A stretch of 64,000 nt of DNA from an uncultured Planctomycetaceae bacterium (GCA_946408825.1 CAMJTU010000008.1:1-64000), one strand, 5' to 3'; shown: positions 37,051-45,882, counted from the first letter of the stretch. The notes: generated by a model not told the origin, from the letters alone. Numbers and translations are program-made.

Positions 37051-37082
37051 AAAAAAGCTCCGACTAGGGGAAAAGTCGGAGC
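37051..37082 (-). terminator. Intrinsic terminator of the 19-codon gene
   Basis: The 9-bp stem GCTCCGACT (37057-37065) / AGTCGGAGC (37074-37082) has, on the minus strand, a T-run after it (complement of the A-run ending at 37056). No other minus-strand gene ends here. Confidence 0.85.
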
Positions 37083-37129
37083 GTTTGGCTGAACGGACTT
37101 CTGAAGCGCGACTCCAGAGCGCGTTTCTG

Positions 37130-37189
37130 CTATACGGCGGTGAACAGGAGAGTCTCTCTCCACCAGCGACGACGTTTGGGTTTCGCCAT
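37130..37189 (-). CDS. 19-residue basic microprotein with its own transcription unit
   Basis: It encodes MAKPKRRRWWRETLLFTAV and then TAG. The ATG at 37189 is preceded by AAGGAGGAAACG, a near-perfect Shine-Dalgarno sequence with ideal spacing, which is stronger than most in this window. A sigma70-like promoter lies about 110 bases upstream and an intrinsic terminator about 50 bases downstream, so the unit is complete and independent. The peptide is strongly basic with a WW pair and a hydrophobic end. The message around the RBS-distal half can form GGAGAG/CTCTCC. It could be a small functional protein, a leader peptide, or the coding part of a dual-function small RNA. The frame is open further upstream, but the RBS fixes the start. 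No family was recognised. Confidence 0.6.
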   Translation of the reverse strand: MAKPKRRRWWRETLLFTAV

Positions 37190-37297
37190 CGTTTCCTCCT
37201 TATCGGCGCGAACCGCGTCTGTTGCGAAGGACGCGGCGTAAAAATAGGGTGGAATCTTGTGTTCTAGGAAGGTACGAGACTTCCGTCGACATTCGCG

Positions 37298-37325
37298 AAT
37301 ATAACACGACGGCGAAACGCGACAA
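37298..37325 (-). promoter_or_regulatory. Promoter of the 19-codon gene
   Basis: On the minus strand TTGTCG (37320-37325), a 16-base spacer and TATATT (37298-37303). The predicted 5' leader is about 100 bases. Confidence 0.6.
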
Positions 37326-37410
37326 GGGGGCGACGTCAACAATTTTTGCATTTTGATACATTTTGTGTGAAAATGCGGCGCTTTTTGAATTCGGGATCGA
37401 AGATTGAAAA

Positions 37411-37445
37411 GAAAAAGGTCGTCTCTCGTGGAAGAGACGACCTTT
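37411..37445 (-). terminator. Intrinsic terminator of the secreted protein gene
   Basis: An 11-13 bp stem, AGGTCGTCTCT / AGAGACGACCT (37416-37426 with 37433-37443), has on the minus strand a TTTTTCTTTTC tail. It lies about 30 bp after the stop at 37477. Confidence 0.9.
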
Positions 37446-37476
37446 GCGGTTTAACCGAATAACGTGCTAGCGTAGA

Positions 37477-38040
37477 TCAGAAGACGTCGAGATGGAAGTG
37501 CGAACCTTCGTGGAAACGACGCGGAACCGGATAGTAGTTCTGATAGCCGGGCTGATACTTCGGAACGCTCATGTTCGGCTTGTCGGAGAAGTTATGCGGA
37601 TAGTACGCGTACGGATAGTATCGGAAGCGGTTCCAGTCTTGGAGCGAGCCGTTCGGATTCGCGTAGGGAGACGCTTCGACGATCGGATGATCCGCGGCGC
37701 GAGCCGCTCGGAAACGTCCAGAGAGACCGCTTCCGACTCCGATACCTCGAACGCCGAGTCCGACGCCAGGCAATCCGATTCCGCCGAAACCGACCGCGCC
37801 GTCGCATTCAGAGCAAGGATCGGCGGGAACCGCTTGACTTGCCGCCGCGACAGGGGCGGGGGCCGCCGGAGCTTCCGCGACCGGAGTTGCAACGGGATTC
37901 GTCGGAGCCTCGACAATGTTGGGCATGCTGGCGACGTTGGTCGAGCCGCTCGTAGCGACGGCGTCTTGCGCGTTGACGTTCGAGACGGCGAAGCCGAACG
38001 CGGCGACAAAGAACAGACTGGCAAATAATTTCGTTTTCAT
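37477..38040 (-). CDS. Small secreted protein, Pro/Ala-rich then Tyr-rich
   Basis: 187 residues from the ATG at 38040, preceded by GGGAGA. A frame extension to 38235 exists but would place basic residues ahead of a clear signal peptide (MKTKLFASLFFVAAFGFAVS, with a likely cut after NVNA). The mature part has an Ala/Pro-rich linker, a CSEC pair, a Gly-rich patch (VGFGGIGLPGVGLGVRGIG), and a Tyr/Pro/Asn-rich C-terminus (FRYYPYAYYPHNFSDKPN) ending in His-rich FHEGSHFHLDVF. This composition suggests a cell-envelope or matrix protein. No family was recognised. It is monocistronic with its own terminator. Confidence 0.7.
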   Translation of the reverse strand: MKTKLFASLFFVAAFGFAVSNVNAQDAVATSGSTNVASMPNIVEAPTNPVATPVAEAPAAPAPVAAASQAVPADPCSECDGAVGFGGIGLPGVGLGVRGIGVGSGLSGRFRAARAADHPIVEASPYANPNGSLQDWNRFRYYPYAYYPHNFSDKPNMSVPKYQPGYQNYYPVPRRFHEGSHFHLDVF

Positions 38041-38460
38041 GAGGAATCTCCCACTGCGAGTTCGCCGCGCCTCAAAAAATCGTTTCGATGAAACGCTGCG
38101 TCTCCACGACGCGCGGCGAATCTTCCGTTTCAATCGAACGCAAACTGTATTTTTATGGAACGCTCTGAAGCCAGAATTGGAAGTCGTTTTTTCGATCAAA
38201 ACTTCCTCGGCAGAACGTTGTTTTTGATATAGCAAGCGCAGGACGCAATCTCTCTCCTTCCCGAGCTTACGTATTCTAACCTACTTTTCGTCCCCGGGTC
38301 GTGAAAATTTATTAAATTCGCTCAAGTATTCGCGAGAAAAGGGCTTCTTACTTCCAAAAGTCGAAAAAAACGTTAAAATACAACCGTCGGCGGCGATCGG
38401 ACGCTCGTTTGGTCGCGTTCTGTCGCAATAATCTATAGCGTCATGTCCAGAGGCGTTTTC

Positions 38461-38907
38461 ATGTTTTCAGTCGCGCGCGAGTTCTCTTTCTCTTACGGAC
38501 ATCGTCTTTTTCGTTACGAAGGTCGTTGTCGGAGACTGCACGGACACAACGCGCGAGTCGTCGTCGAGGTTCGGGGGGAAGACGACGCTCTCGACGAGCT
38601 CGGGATGGCGCTCGACTTTACGAATCTCAAAGAAACGCTCGGGCGCTGGATCGACGAGACGCTCGATCATCGTGTTTTTCTAGCGCGGAACGATCCGCTT
38701 GCCAAGGTCTTGCGTGACGCGGGCGAAGAGCCGCTTCTTTTTGACGGGAATCCGACGGCGGAACTGCTCGCGAAGACGATCTATGACCACGCCGTTATGA
38801 TTGGGCTGCGCGTTATCAAGGTCGATTTTTGGGAGACCCGCAACTGCCGCGCGACCTATACGCGGCATGACGCGGGGCGCGGCGTAACCGCCGAGGTTCA
38901 GGATTAA
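38461..38907 (+). CDS. queD: 6-carboxytetrahydropterin synthase (QueD/PTPS family)
   Basis: 148 residues from the ATG at 38461, which has AGAGG 7 bases upstream; the ATG at 38443 is an alternative. It makes 6-carboxytetrahydropterin from dihydroneopterin triphosphate, an early step of queuosine synthesis. Zinc-binding histidines are in SYGH (H14) and HGHN (H27, H29), and the catalytic Cys is C23 in CRRLHGHN. The later glutamate is in VDFWETRNC. Length is slightly above the usual 120-140. The presence of queG 2.5 kb away supports QueD rather than the eukaryotic-type pyruvoyl enzyme. The sequence does not exclude another PTPS paralog. Confidence 0.85.
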   Translation: MFSVAREFSFSYGHRLFRYEGRCRRLHGHNARVVVEVRGEDDALDELGMALDFTNLKETLGRWIDETLDHRVFLARNDPLAKVLRDAGEEPLLFDGNPTAELLAKTIYDHAVMIGLRVIKVDFWETRNCRATYTRHDAGRGVTAEVQD

Positions 38908-38969
38908 ATGGGAACGTTTTAGCGCCGAACGACGCGTTATCGCGTCGCGACGCGGAAAGGTCGAGAAAA

Positions 38970-39329
38970 ATGAGCGTAATTCAAATGACGTGCATCGTCT
39001 GTCCTCGAGGTTGTTCTCTTGAAGTCGATCCTGAGGCGGGAACCGTCGTCGGAAACTCGTGCAAGCGAGGATTTGAGCACGGGCTGGCGGAAGCGACGCA
39101 CCCGGAACGGACTTTGACGACGACGGTTCGAGTCGTCGACGATCAGGGCGTTATGATCGACATGGAGCCGGTTCGCACCGCGAAGCCGATACCGAAGCGT
39201 CTTCTTTTCGACGCGATGCGCGAGATCGACGCGCTCCGCGTCAAGCTCCCGATCCGCCGCGGCGACACGCTGATCCGGAACCTGCTCGACACGGGCGTCG
39301 ATCTTATCGCCTGTAAAGACTTGTCTTGA
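38970..39329 (+). CDS. DUF1667 cysteine-motif protein
   Basis: 119 residues. It begins MSVIQMTCIVCPRGCSLEVD, the CxxCPxGC pattern of the DUF1667 family, with a fourth cysteine in NSCKRG. The middle and end (TTTVRVVD, KPIPKRLLFDAMREI, DTLIRNLLDTGVDLIACKDL) also fit. In other bacteria these proteins sit beside FAD-dependent glycerol-3-phosphate-type oxidoreductases and may carry a metal or FeS cluster. No such partner is next to it here. A weak SD (GAAAGG) precedes the start. A 7-bp hairpin at 39341-39362 follows it. Confidence 0.8.
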   Translation: MSVIQMTCIVCPRGCSLEVDPEAGTVVGNSCKRGFEHGLAEATHPERTLTTTVRVVDDQGVMIDMEPVRTAKPIPKRLLFDAMREIDALRVKLPIRRGDTLIRNLLDTGVDLIACKDLS

Positions 39330-39423
39330 ACCATGTTGCGGCGACGGATGTTTAGCCGTCGCGACGAACGACGAGACAAGAGGAAACGTCGTGTGAGCGA
39401 CTTCGTGAAAAGGGGATTTATCA

Positions 39424-40440
39424 TTGCCGAAGAAAAAATCGACGAAAAGCCGTATCGGCGCCCATAGCGCGGCGCCGATGAAGCGCGAAATCAAAGCGTC
39501 CGTCTTTACGGATTTGTTCGGCGAACCGCGATATGCAATTCTCCTGTATCGTTTTCTACACCCTGAAGACGTCGACGCGACGGAGTCTGACGTTGAAGTC
39601 GTTACGATTGAAAACATCCTGACGGATAACGTCAAGAACGACCTAGGGCTGCTGATCGGCGATCGGCTCTTGATTCTTGTAGAGCATCAGGAGAAACTTG
39701 ATCCCAATATGCCGCTTCGCGCGTACGTCTATATCGCGCATTCGTATAACGAATACCTTAAGACGCGCAATATCGATCTTCATAGCGGCAAAAAGATCAA
39801 TCTTCCGAAGCCGGAAATTTACATGGTTTATACGGGGGCAAGCAAGAACGTTCCGAAGAAGATTAGCCTTCACGACGAATTCTTTCCTGGGACGGAACGT
39901 ACGATCGACCTTATTATCAAAGTGATAACGGGAGGAAATCCGGGCGACGTCGTGAGCCAATATTTTGAGTTTACTCGGATTTGTAAAGAGCAGTATGCGC
40001 TCTATCGCGACCCGCGAGTCGCCATACGGGAAATCTTTAGAATTTGTATAGAACGGAACGTTTTAAGAGAGTATCTTTTGTCGAAGGAGAAGGAGGTAAC
40101 CAGCATTATGATATCGTTATATGACGCGGAAGAGATTCAGGAACGTTTTATCGCGAGAATCAGGCGGGAAGAGCGCGAAGAGACGGAAGCAAGATTGAAC
40201 AAAGAACACAGTAGGCGCGAGGCTCAACTGACGAACTCGTTCAATAGGCGCGAAGCTCAACTGAAGAAGTCTGCGGAGAAAGCGGCGGAGAAAGCGGCGG
40301 AAAGGACGAGACTTTCGGAGGCGACGGCGACGGCAAAAGAACTCCTTGCGAATACAAACTTGTCTGTCGACGTGATTGCCAAAAGCGTAAGACTGTCGGT
40401 CGCCGAGGTTGAAAAGCTCGCAAAGCGTATACGTAAATAG
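39424..40440 (+). CDS. Rpn-like PD-(D/E)XK nuclease family protein
   Basis: 338 residues with a TTG start supported by AGGGGA 7 bases upstream; an ATG at 39478 is the alternative. The N-terminal half resembles Rpn/transposase-associated PD-(D/E)XK proteins: FTDLFGEPRYAILLYRFL, then DRLLILVEHQEKLDPNMPLR, where EHQ stands in the E-x-Q/K position, and later YIAHSYNEYL. The C-terminal half is a long charged helix with two copies of 'RREAQL' (SRREAQLTNSF, NRREAQLKKSA) and ends in a short HTH-like segment (NLSVDVIAKSVRLSVAEVEKLAKRI), typical for this family. Rpn proteins promote recombination or act in phage-defence-like roles. This copy stands alone. Confidence 0.7.
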   Translation: MPKKKSTKSRIGAHSAAPMKREIKASVFTDLFGEPRYAILLYRFLHPEDVDATESDVEVVTIENILTDNVKNDLGLLIGDRLLILVEHQEKLDPNMPLRAYVYIAHSYNEYLKTRNIDLHSGKKINLPKPEIYMVYTGASKNVPKKISLHDEFFPGTERTIDLIIKVITGGNPGDVVSQYFEFTRICKEQYALYRDPRVAIREIFRICIERNVLREYLLSKEKEVTSIMISLYDAEEIQERFIARIRREEREETEARLNKEHSRREAQLTNSFNRREAQLKKSAEKAAEKAAERTRLSEATATAKELLANTNLSVDVIAKSVRLSVAEVEKLAKRIRK

Positions 40441-40545
40441 GCAAGACATACGTTCGCGGCGACAGACTTCGAAAGTCGTCAATCGTTGCGAACAATTTCA
40501 TGATATAGAAAATAGAACCGTCTTTGACAGACGTGGAGACGTTAG

Positions 40546-41802
40546 ATGAAGAATTGTAAACGCGTCGTCGTGATACCAGACGGGTTTGCGGATTTGCCGA
40601 TCGAATCGCTTGGCGGACGCACCCCGATGCAAGCGGCGCACACGCCGACGCTAGACCGCTGGGCGCCGCATGCCGCTCAAGGGCGTTCGCACAACGTGCC
40701 GGAGACGCTTTCTCCCGGTTCCGACGTCGCGACGCTTGCGCTGCTAGGCTATGATCCGACGACGACGTACACCGGGCGCGCGCCGCTGGAAGTCGCGGCG
40801 CAGGGAATCGAACTCGGCGTCGACGACTGGGCGTTTCGATGCAATCTCGTCTGTCTCGACGGCGACGTGATGAAAGACTTTACGGCAGGTCATATTTCGA
40901 CGGAAGACGCGACGGCGCTCCTTGCGGAGATTCAGCGCGACGTCGCGACCCGTTGGCATGAAATTGCGCCCGCGCTTGGCGGCGCCGTCGAGTTCCGGCC
41001 CAGCGTGAGCTACCGCAATCTCGCGATTTTCCGCCCCGACGCCGGGCGTCCGTTCCCGTTTGACGCGACGACGCGGACCGTCGCGCCGCACGACTATTCC
41101 GACCGTTCCGTCTCCGACGTCTATCCCCAAGGAGCCGGTTCCGACGCGGTTCGTTCGCTTATGAACGAATGCGCGAAGACCCTTGCCGCGAGCGAAACGA
41201 ACGCGCGGCGCGTTTCCGAGGGCAAACTTCCCGCGACAGACTGCTGGCTCTGGGGGCAGGGAAAACGTCCGTCGCTCGTTCCCTTCGCGCAAGCGTACGA
41301 CTGGGGACGCGGCGCGATGATAACCGCCGTCGATCTGCTGCGCGGAATCGCGCGCAACGTCGGTTGGGACGTCGTCGAAGTTCCGGGGGCGACGGGCTAT
41401 GTCGATACGAATTACGCGGGGAAGGGCGAATACGCGGCGAAGGCGCTCGACGAATACGATATCGTCGTCGTTCACGTCGAGGCGCCCGACGAGATGGGAC
41501 ACGAGGGTTCCGTCGAGAAAAAAATCTATTCCCTTGAACAGATCGACGGCAAAACGCTGCCGCCGATTTTAGACAAACTTCAAACCTTCGACAATTGGCG
41601 ACTGCTCGTTTCGCCCGATCACCCGACTCCGATTTCGACAAAGACGCATTCGCGCGGGTTTGTTCCGTGGGCGATCGTCGGCTCGGACGTCAAGGGCGAC
41701 GGGTTCGCGACGTACGACGAAACGACGGGCGCGGCGGCGAGCCGATATTTTCCGAAGGGACAGGATCTAATGACTTTATTCCTGCGAGGCGACCTCCTAT
41801 GA
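40546..41802 (+). CDS. apgM: 2,3-bisphosphoglycerate-independent phosphoglycerate mutase, archaeal type
   Basis: 418 residues. It interconverts 3- and 2-phosphoglycerate in glycolysis without the bisphosphate cofactor. The alkaline-phosphatase-like metal site begins VVVIPDGFADLPIE. The phospho-acceptor serine is S59 in ETLSPGSDVATLALLGYDP. Later metal ligands are in VVHVEAPDEMGHEG (the DE..H motif) and LVSPDHPTPISTKTHSRG. This is the aPGAM branch common in archaea and several deep bacterial groups. The stop overlaps the ATG of the next gene by the sequence ATGA, implying translational coupling. Confidence 0.93.
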   Translation: MKNCKRVVVIPDGFADLPIESLGGRTPMQAAHTPTLDRWAPHAAQGRSHNVPETLSPGSDVATLALLGYDPTTTYTGRAPLEVAAQGIELGVDDWAFRCNLVCLDGDVMKDFTAGHISTEDATALLAEIQRDVATRWHEIAPALGGAVEFRPSVSYRNLAIFRPDAGRPFPFDATTRTVAPHDYSDRSVSDVYPQGAGSDAVRSLMNECAKTLAASETNARRVSEGKLPATDCWLWGQGKRPSLVPFAQAYDWGRGAMITAVDLLRGIARNVGWDVVEVPGATGYVDTNYAGKGEYAAKALDEYDIVVVHVEAPDEMGHEGSVEKKIYSLEQIDGKTLPPILDKLQTFDNWRLLVSPDHPTPISTKTHSRGFVPWAIVGSDVKGDGFATYDETTGAAASRYFPKGQDLMTLFLRGDLL

Positions 41803-42575
41803 AACGTTTTGCGAGTTTGACCGCCCTTTTGGGCGCGGCTTTTGTTTTAACCATGTCGTCTGTCGCGGCGCTTGCCGCCGACCAGAAGTCGGACAAACCG
41901 GAATACGACGCGATCGCCGAGTCCCAGAAGGACGACGATCGGTATGAATGGACGCCCCTTTTCGACGGCAAAACGCTGACGAATTGGGTCTATCTTGAAG
42001 ACGGAGGCGAAGACGGCGCCACGGTCAAAGACGGTAATTTGCGTCTTGCGATGGGGCCGACGACGACGACGATCCGGTTCGACGTCGACAATTCGAAAAT
42101 CAAGCTTCCGAAGGAGAATTACGAGATCGAGTACGTCGCGCAGCGTTACGACGGCGTCGACTTCTTCGCCGCGATGACGTTTCCCTTTGGCGACACGTTT
42201 GTGACGTTCATTAACGGCGGTTGGGGCGGCTGCGTCGCGGGCTTGTCCAATATCGACGACATGGACGCGTCGGAAAACTCGACTTCGTCTTTCTATAATT
42301 TTAAGACGCGCGTCTGGTATCGTTTCCGCGTGCAAGTTTCGGCGAAGACGATCCGCGTTTGGGTCAACGACGAGGCGATTGTCGATTATCCGGCTTACGA
42401 ACACAAGGTCAGCACGCGTTTTGAAGTTGAAAAGAGCCAGCCGCTGGGGTTCACGAGTTGGGTCAGCACGGGGCTCATTAAAACGATCCGAATGAGAACG
42501 CTTTCCGCCGAAGAGATCGAAGAAATGGACAAACGCGCCGAGCATAACGCGAAGTATTTCAACTTCGCTAAGTAA
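41799..42575 (+). CDS. Secreted DUF1080 (3-keto-disaccharide hydrolase-like) protein
   Basis: 258 residues from the ATG that overlaps the apgM stop. A frame extension upstream exists but lies inside apgM. A signal peptide is clear (MKRFASLTALLGAAFVLTM, with SSVAALAA just after it). The family opening WTPLFDGKTLTNW follows, then a jelly-roll-like fold with FEVEYVA-type strands and VWVNDEAIVD. DUF1080 proteins are very abundant in planctomycetes and bind or cleave sugars (3-keto-glycosides in characterised members). Here the coupling to apgM looks like operon economy and not a shared pathway. It ends at the bidirectional terminator at 42606. Confidence 0.85.
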   Translation: MKRFASLTALLGAAFVLTMSSVAALAADQKSDKPEYDAIAESQKDDDRYEWTPLFDGKTLTNWVYLEDGGEDGATVKDGNLRLAMGPTTTTIRFDVDNSKIKLPKENYEIEYVAQRYDGVDFFAAMTFPFGDTFVTFINGGWGGCVAGLSNIDDMDASENSTSSFYNFKTRVWYRFRVQVSAKTIRVWVNDEAIVDYPAYEHKVSTRFEVEKSQPLGFTSWVSTGLIKTIRMRTLSAEEIEEMDKRAEHNAKYFNFAK

Positions 42576-42605
42576 CGCTTGCCGACTCCGTTGCTGTTTC
42601 AATAG

Positions 42606-42647
42606 AAAAAAACGACCGACTCTTTTCGGAGAGTTCGGTCGTTTTTT
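42606..42647. terminator. Bidirectional terminator between DUF1080 gene and ndk
   Basis: The stem AAAACGACCGA / TCGGTCGTTTT is extended by GACTCT-type pairing near the loop, with A-run on the left and T-run on the right, so both transcripts end in Us. Confidence 0.9.
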
Positions 42648-42665
42648 AACGTCGCGATAGACGGC

Positions 42666-43091
42666 TTACGCGACTTTGCCGAAGAAATTGGCGATTTCAG
42701 ACCGCGCCGCTTCCGGCGAATCGGACGCGTGGACGAGGTTTTCCGTGCAGTTGCTCCCGAGATCGCCGCGGATCGTGCCTTTTTCCGCGAGCGCCGGATC
42801 GGTCGCGCCGACGATTTTCCGAGCGACTTTAATCGCGTCGCGTCCCTGCCAGATCGTCGCGACGACCGCGCCGCGCGTGACGTAAGCTTCAAGTTTTGGA
42901 AAGAACGGTTTTTGCATGAGACTCTTGTAGTGCCGCGCGACGGTCTCTTTAGACAGCTTCTTCGTCTCCATTCGCAGCAGTTTGAGCCCTACTTGTTCAA
43001 ATCGCGAGATGATTTCGCCGACAAGACCACGTTCAATCGCGTCCGGTTTGAGCATGATGAACGTCTGTTGGATTTCTTCGTTTGCCGGCAT
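42666..43091 (-). CDS. ndk: Nucleoside diphosphate kinase
   Basis: 141 residues, the usual length. It transfers the gamma-phosphate between nucleoside triphosphates and diphosphates. The N-terminal TFIMLKPDAIERGLVGEII and the catalytic loop NLVHASDS (H121) are diagnostic. The segment GTIRGDLG binds nucleotide. The start has AGAGG about 6 bases upstream. It is monocistronic and ends at the shared terminator. Confidence 0.97.
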   Translation of the reverse strand: MPANEEIQQTFIMLKPDAIERGLVGEIISRFEQVGLKLLRMETKKLSKETVARHYKSLMQKPFFPKLEAYVTRGAVVATIWQGRDAIKVARKIVGATDPALAEKGTIRGDLGSNCTENLVHASDSPEAARSEIANFFGKVA

Positions 43092-43401
43092 GAAATACCT
43101 CTTCGTCTCTTAAACCGTAGCGTCTACCTAAGACGCTTTTCATTCGTAGCTTAACGCCGCGCAGTATACCCCTAAATATAAATTTCTCAAGCGCCCGTCC
43201 GTACTTTTGCGCAATCGAGAGCGACGTCGCGCCGATTTTTCCCGTTTTAGGAAAAGTTTTGAAGATTCTGTCCTCAAAGGTTTGGCATGGGGATTATTAT
43301 TGAGATAATAAGCGAAAAAAGGGGCGAAAGAGTTTCGCGTAACTGCACGGAGCGTTCTCTTGCCTCTCATAAAAAAGGTTAACATACGGGAGGCGCCTTC
43401 G

Positions 43402-44427
43402 ATGAAGAACAGTTCCGTTTCGAGTCCTCAGGTCATTATTACCGGTTTTGCCGACGAGTGTTCGAACGCCAAGTCGTTGATCGAGCAGTTTTCGATATTC
43501 GCGGCGCTAGGACTTCAGTATTATTCGATTCGCTTTGTCAATCTCGGAGACGGCGTGAAGAACGTTATGAAGCTGTCGTCCGACGAACTCCGCGCCGTCC
43601 TCGAAATGCAGAACGATTACGGCCTCAACGTTTCGTCGATCGGCTCTCCGATTGGCAAGATTAAATTGCTCGACGTCGACGACGGGCTCAAGGATCCCTA
43701 TATTCCGTTCGATCAATATCTCGACAACGAGGTGAAAAGAGTCTGCGATATCGCGCATTTTCTCGAGACGAAGCTCATTCGCGGGTTCTCGTTCTATCAG
43801 CCGAAGGACGACGATCCGAAAAAATACGTTTCTCAAGTCGTCGATCGTCTCGGTAAAATTGCGGACGTGTGTCATCGCGCCAACCTTACCTTCGGACTAG
43901 AGGTCGAGGCGAATCTTGTCGGTTGCAACGGCTGGATTCTCGCCGAGATTTACCGGCAGGTGAATCATCCCGCGCTGAAACTCGTCTTTGACGCCGCCAA
44001 TCTCGTCGTTCAAGGTTATACGACGTCGGAGATCTATGAGCAGTATGAGGCGATGAAGCCGGGACTTGGCTGGATGCACGTCAAGGACTACGCTAAAACT
44101 TCCGTCGCCGTTAAGGGCGGACGTCAGGACGAAGACAAGATGAAAGGATTCGTTCCCTGCGACCAAGGGTATTCCGGCCACGAGGCGATTCTGCGCGATT
44201 TCGCCAAGATTCTTCCGGAACTTACGGCATATAGCCAAAATCGCGGAATCCCGGGCGTTTTCCTCGACCTTGAGCCGCACGTCAGAGGCGGCGGACAGTT
44301 CGGCGGATACAGCGGCGCCGACGGACTCGGCGTCGCGTTGAGGGCGCTTTGCAACACGCTCGATTATGTCGGAATCGGCTATCATCTGCGCGATTTCGAC
44401 GATTTGCGCGCCGCGCGCGGTTTTTGA
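43402..44427 (+). CDS. Sugar phosphate isomerase/epimerase family protein (xylose isomerase-like TIM barrel)
   Basis: 341 residues from the ATG at 43402, preceded by GGGAGG; a TTG at 43360 is the upstream alternative. The AP-endonuclease-2/xylose-isomerase-like TIM barrel is seen in ITGFADECSNAKSLIEQF, SIGSPIGKIKL, LIRGFSFYQPKDDD, FGLEVEANLVG (metal Glu), LVFDAANLVVQGY (metal Asp) and WMHVKDYAK (His). The end EPHVRGGGQFGGYSGADG carries another metal-like site. Such proteins epimerise or isomerise sugars and inositols and are highly expanded in planctomycetes. The substrate is unknown. Confidence 0.85.
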   Translation: MKNSSVSSPQVIITGFADECSNAKSLIEQFSIFAALGLQYYSIRFVNLGDGVKNVMKLSSDELRAVLEMQNDYGLNVSSIGSPIGKIKLLDVDDGLKDPYIPFDQYLDNEVKRVCDIAHFLETKLIRGFSFYQPKDDDPKKYVSQVVDRLGKIADVCHRANLTFGLEVEANLVGCNGWILAEIYRQVNHPALKLVFDAANLVVQGYTTSEIYEQYEAMKPGLGWMHVKDYAKTSVAVKGGRQDEDKMKGFVPCDQGYSGHEAILRDFAKILPELTAYSQNRGIPGVFLDLEPHVRGGGQFGGYSGADGLGVALRALCNTLDYVGIGYHLRDFDDLRAARGF

Positions 44428-44540
44428 GCGTCGGAAACGCCGCGACTTTGTATAAACGATCCTGACAAGAACGGTTCTCGCGCTTCTCCCGGCGTTCGAC
44501 GTCTGAGACGCGGTTGTCGAGCCGTCGGCGTTGGGGTCGT

Positions 44541-45680
44541 TTAATCCGAGATATCGACGTCGGTCACGATATGAACGGCGTAGTCTGGATATGCGGCGTT
44601 CATTTCTTTTTGAAGAATCTCCAGACCTTCTTGGGGCGCGACGTCGAAACTCAGAACGACGTCGAACCGCATCGACTTCGTCGCGGAATCCAGATAAAAC
44701 CCGTGAACCTGCAACGCCCAGTCGTGGGCGAGCGCGCGTTCGACGACGTCGTCGCGGATCCGCGCCGCTTCGTCGTCTTTCGTGTTGTAGGAATATATTC
44801 CAACGCTTGTAATAATAACGCCGGTCTCCTCATAGACCCGTGTTTCGAGTTTTCTTGAAAGATAGTCCGCGTCTTTTACGCTCATAGAGTCTGGCAGCTC
44901 CACATGGACGGACGCTAAGTTTTTGCCGGGCCCATAGTCGTGAAGAACGAGATCGTAGGCGCCGCGAACCGCCGGTTCCTCGGTCAAAAGTTTCTTGATT
45001 TTCGCGGTTAGTTTGCTGTCGGTTCGTTTCCCGAGGATTTCGTCGAGCGCGTCGCGCATCATGCCGATTCCCGATTTGATAATGAAGCACCCGATAACGG
45101 CGCCCAAATACGCTTCTAAAGTAACGTCGAAAACGAGGTAGACGATCGCCGTAACCAGAACGGACGTAGAAAGGACCGCGTCGAAGAGCGCGTCGGAACC
45201 GGAGGCGAGCAGCGCGCCGGAGTTGACTTTTTTCCCTTGCGCCTTGACGTATTTTCCCAGCGCCGCTTTTACGAAGATTGCGACGCCGATAACGGTCAGC
45301 GCCGCGGGGCCAAAGTTCGGCGTTTCAGGCTCAAAGATGTTCTTTATCGATTCGACGGCGGAGGTTATGCCCGCGTAAAGCACCAGTCCCGCGACGATCA
45401 ACGCGCTGAGATACTCGCTTCGAGCGTAACCCAAGGGGTGTTTCTTGTTCGGCGTCTTCTTCGCGAAATGCATTCCGCCAATCGCGACGATAGAAGAAAT
45501 CGCGTCTGCAAAATTGTTCAGCGCGTCTACCGTGATCGCGATCGAATTAGACGCGATTCCGACGACTGCTTTTGCCGCCGCGAGCGACGCGTTGGTCACG
45601 ATCCCGACGACGCTAGTTCGAACGATTATGGCGGCGCGGTCGATTGTGTTCGGTTTTGGCGAAGAATCCTGTGTTTCCAT
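44541..45680 (-). CDS. Cation diffusion facilitator family metal transporter
   Basis: 379 residues from the ATG at 45680 (METQDSSPKPN); the frame runs on to 45770 but those residues are not family-like. Six membrane segments are followed by a cytoplasmic ACT-like domain (from about VHVELPDSM) and a further C-terminal extension of about 80 residues. The metal sites are VDALNNFADA in TM2 and GSDALFDAVLS in TM5, so Asp-x3-Asn and Asp-x3-Asp and no His. His-containing sites are typical of zinc members, so Mn or Fe export is more likely (inference). KKHPLGYARSEYLSAL is a family signature. The C-terminal end (VVLSFDVAPQEGLEILQKE) duplicates the ferredoxin-like domain pattern. Confidence 0.88.
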   Translation of the reverse strand: METQDSSPKPNTIDRAAIIVRTSVVGIVTNASLAAAKAVVGIASNSIAITVDALNNFADAISSIVAIGGMHFAKKTPNKKHPLGYARSEYLSALIVAGLVLYAGITSAVESIKNIFEPETPNFGPAALTVIGVAIFVKAALGKYVKAQGKKVNSGALLASGSDALFDAVLSTSVLVTAIVYLVFDVTLEAYLGAVIGCFIIKSGIGMMRDALDEILGKRTDSKLTAKIKKLLTEEPAVRGAYDLVLHDYGPGKNLASVHVELPDSMSVKDADYLSRKLETRVYEETGVIITSVGIYSYNTKDDEAARIRDDVVERALAHDWALQVHGFYLDSATKSMRFDVVLSFDVAPQEGLEILQKEMNAAYPDYAVHIVTDVDISD

Positions 45681-45852
45681 TTTGCGGGTATTCCCATGCT
45701 GAGCGTTCAAAGAACAGATTGCCCCGTAATTGTATGTCGATCTCGCGACGGCGCCATTGGACCTTTGCAATTGTCGAAAAAATGACGTCTTGCTTTGCGG
45801 CAGAAGATATTTCGAGCGATTCTGCGCCGCCGCAAGCGCTTGTAATTTAATC

Positions 45853-45882
45853 TTGACGCGCGCGACGTTTTCTTGCTATAGT
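45853..45882 (+). promoter_or_regulatory. Promoter of the parvulin-type PPIase gene
   Basis: TTGACG (45853-45858), an 18-base spacer and TATAGT (45877-45882). The leader is about 120 bases. Confidence 0.6.

Noticed and set aside
41595..41798. Longer start for the DUF1080 gene, inside apgM
   Set aside because: The ATG at 41799 gives a clean signal peptide and an ATGA overlap; the upstream part is out-of-frame apgM sequence.
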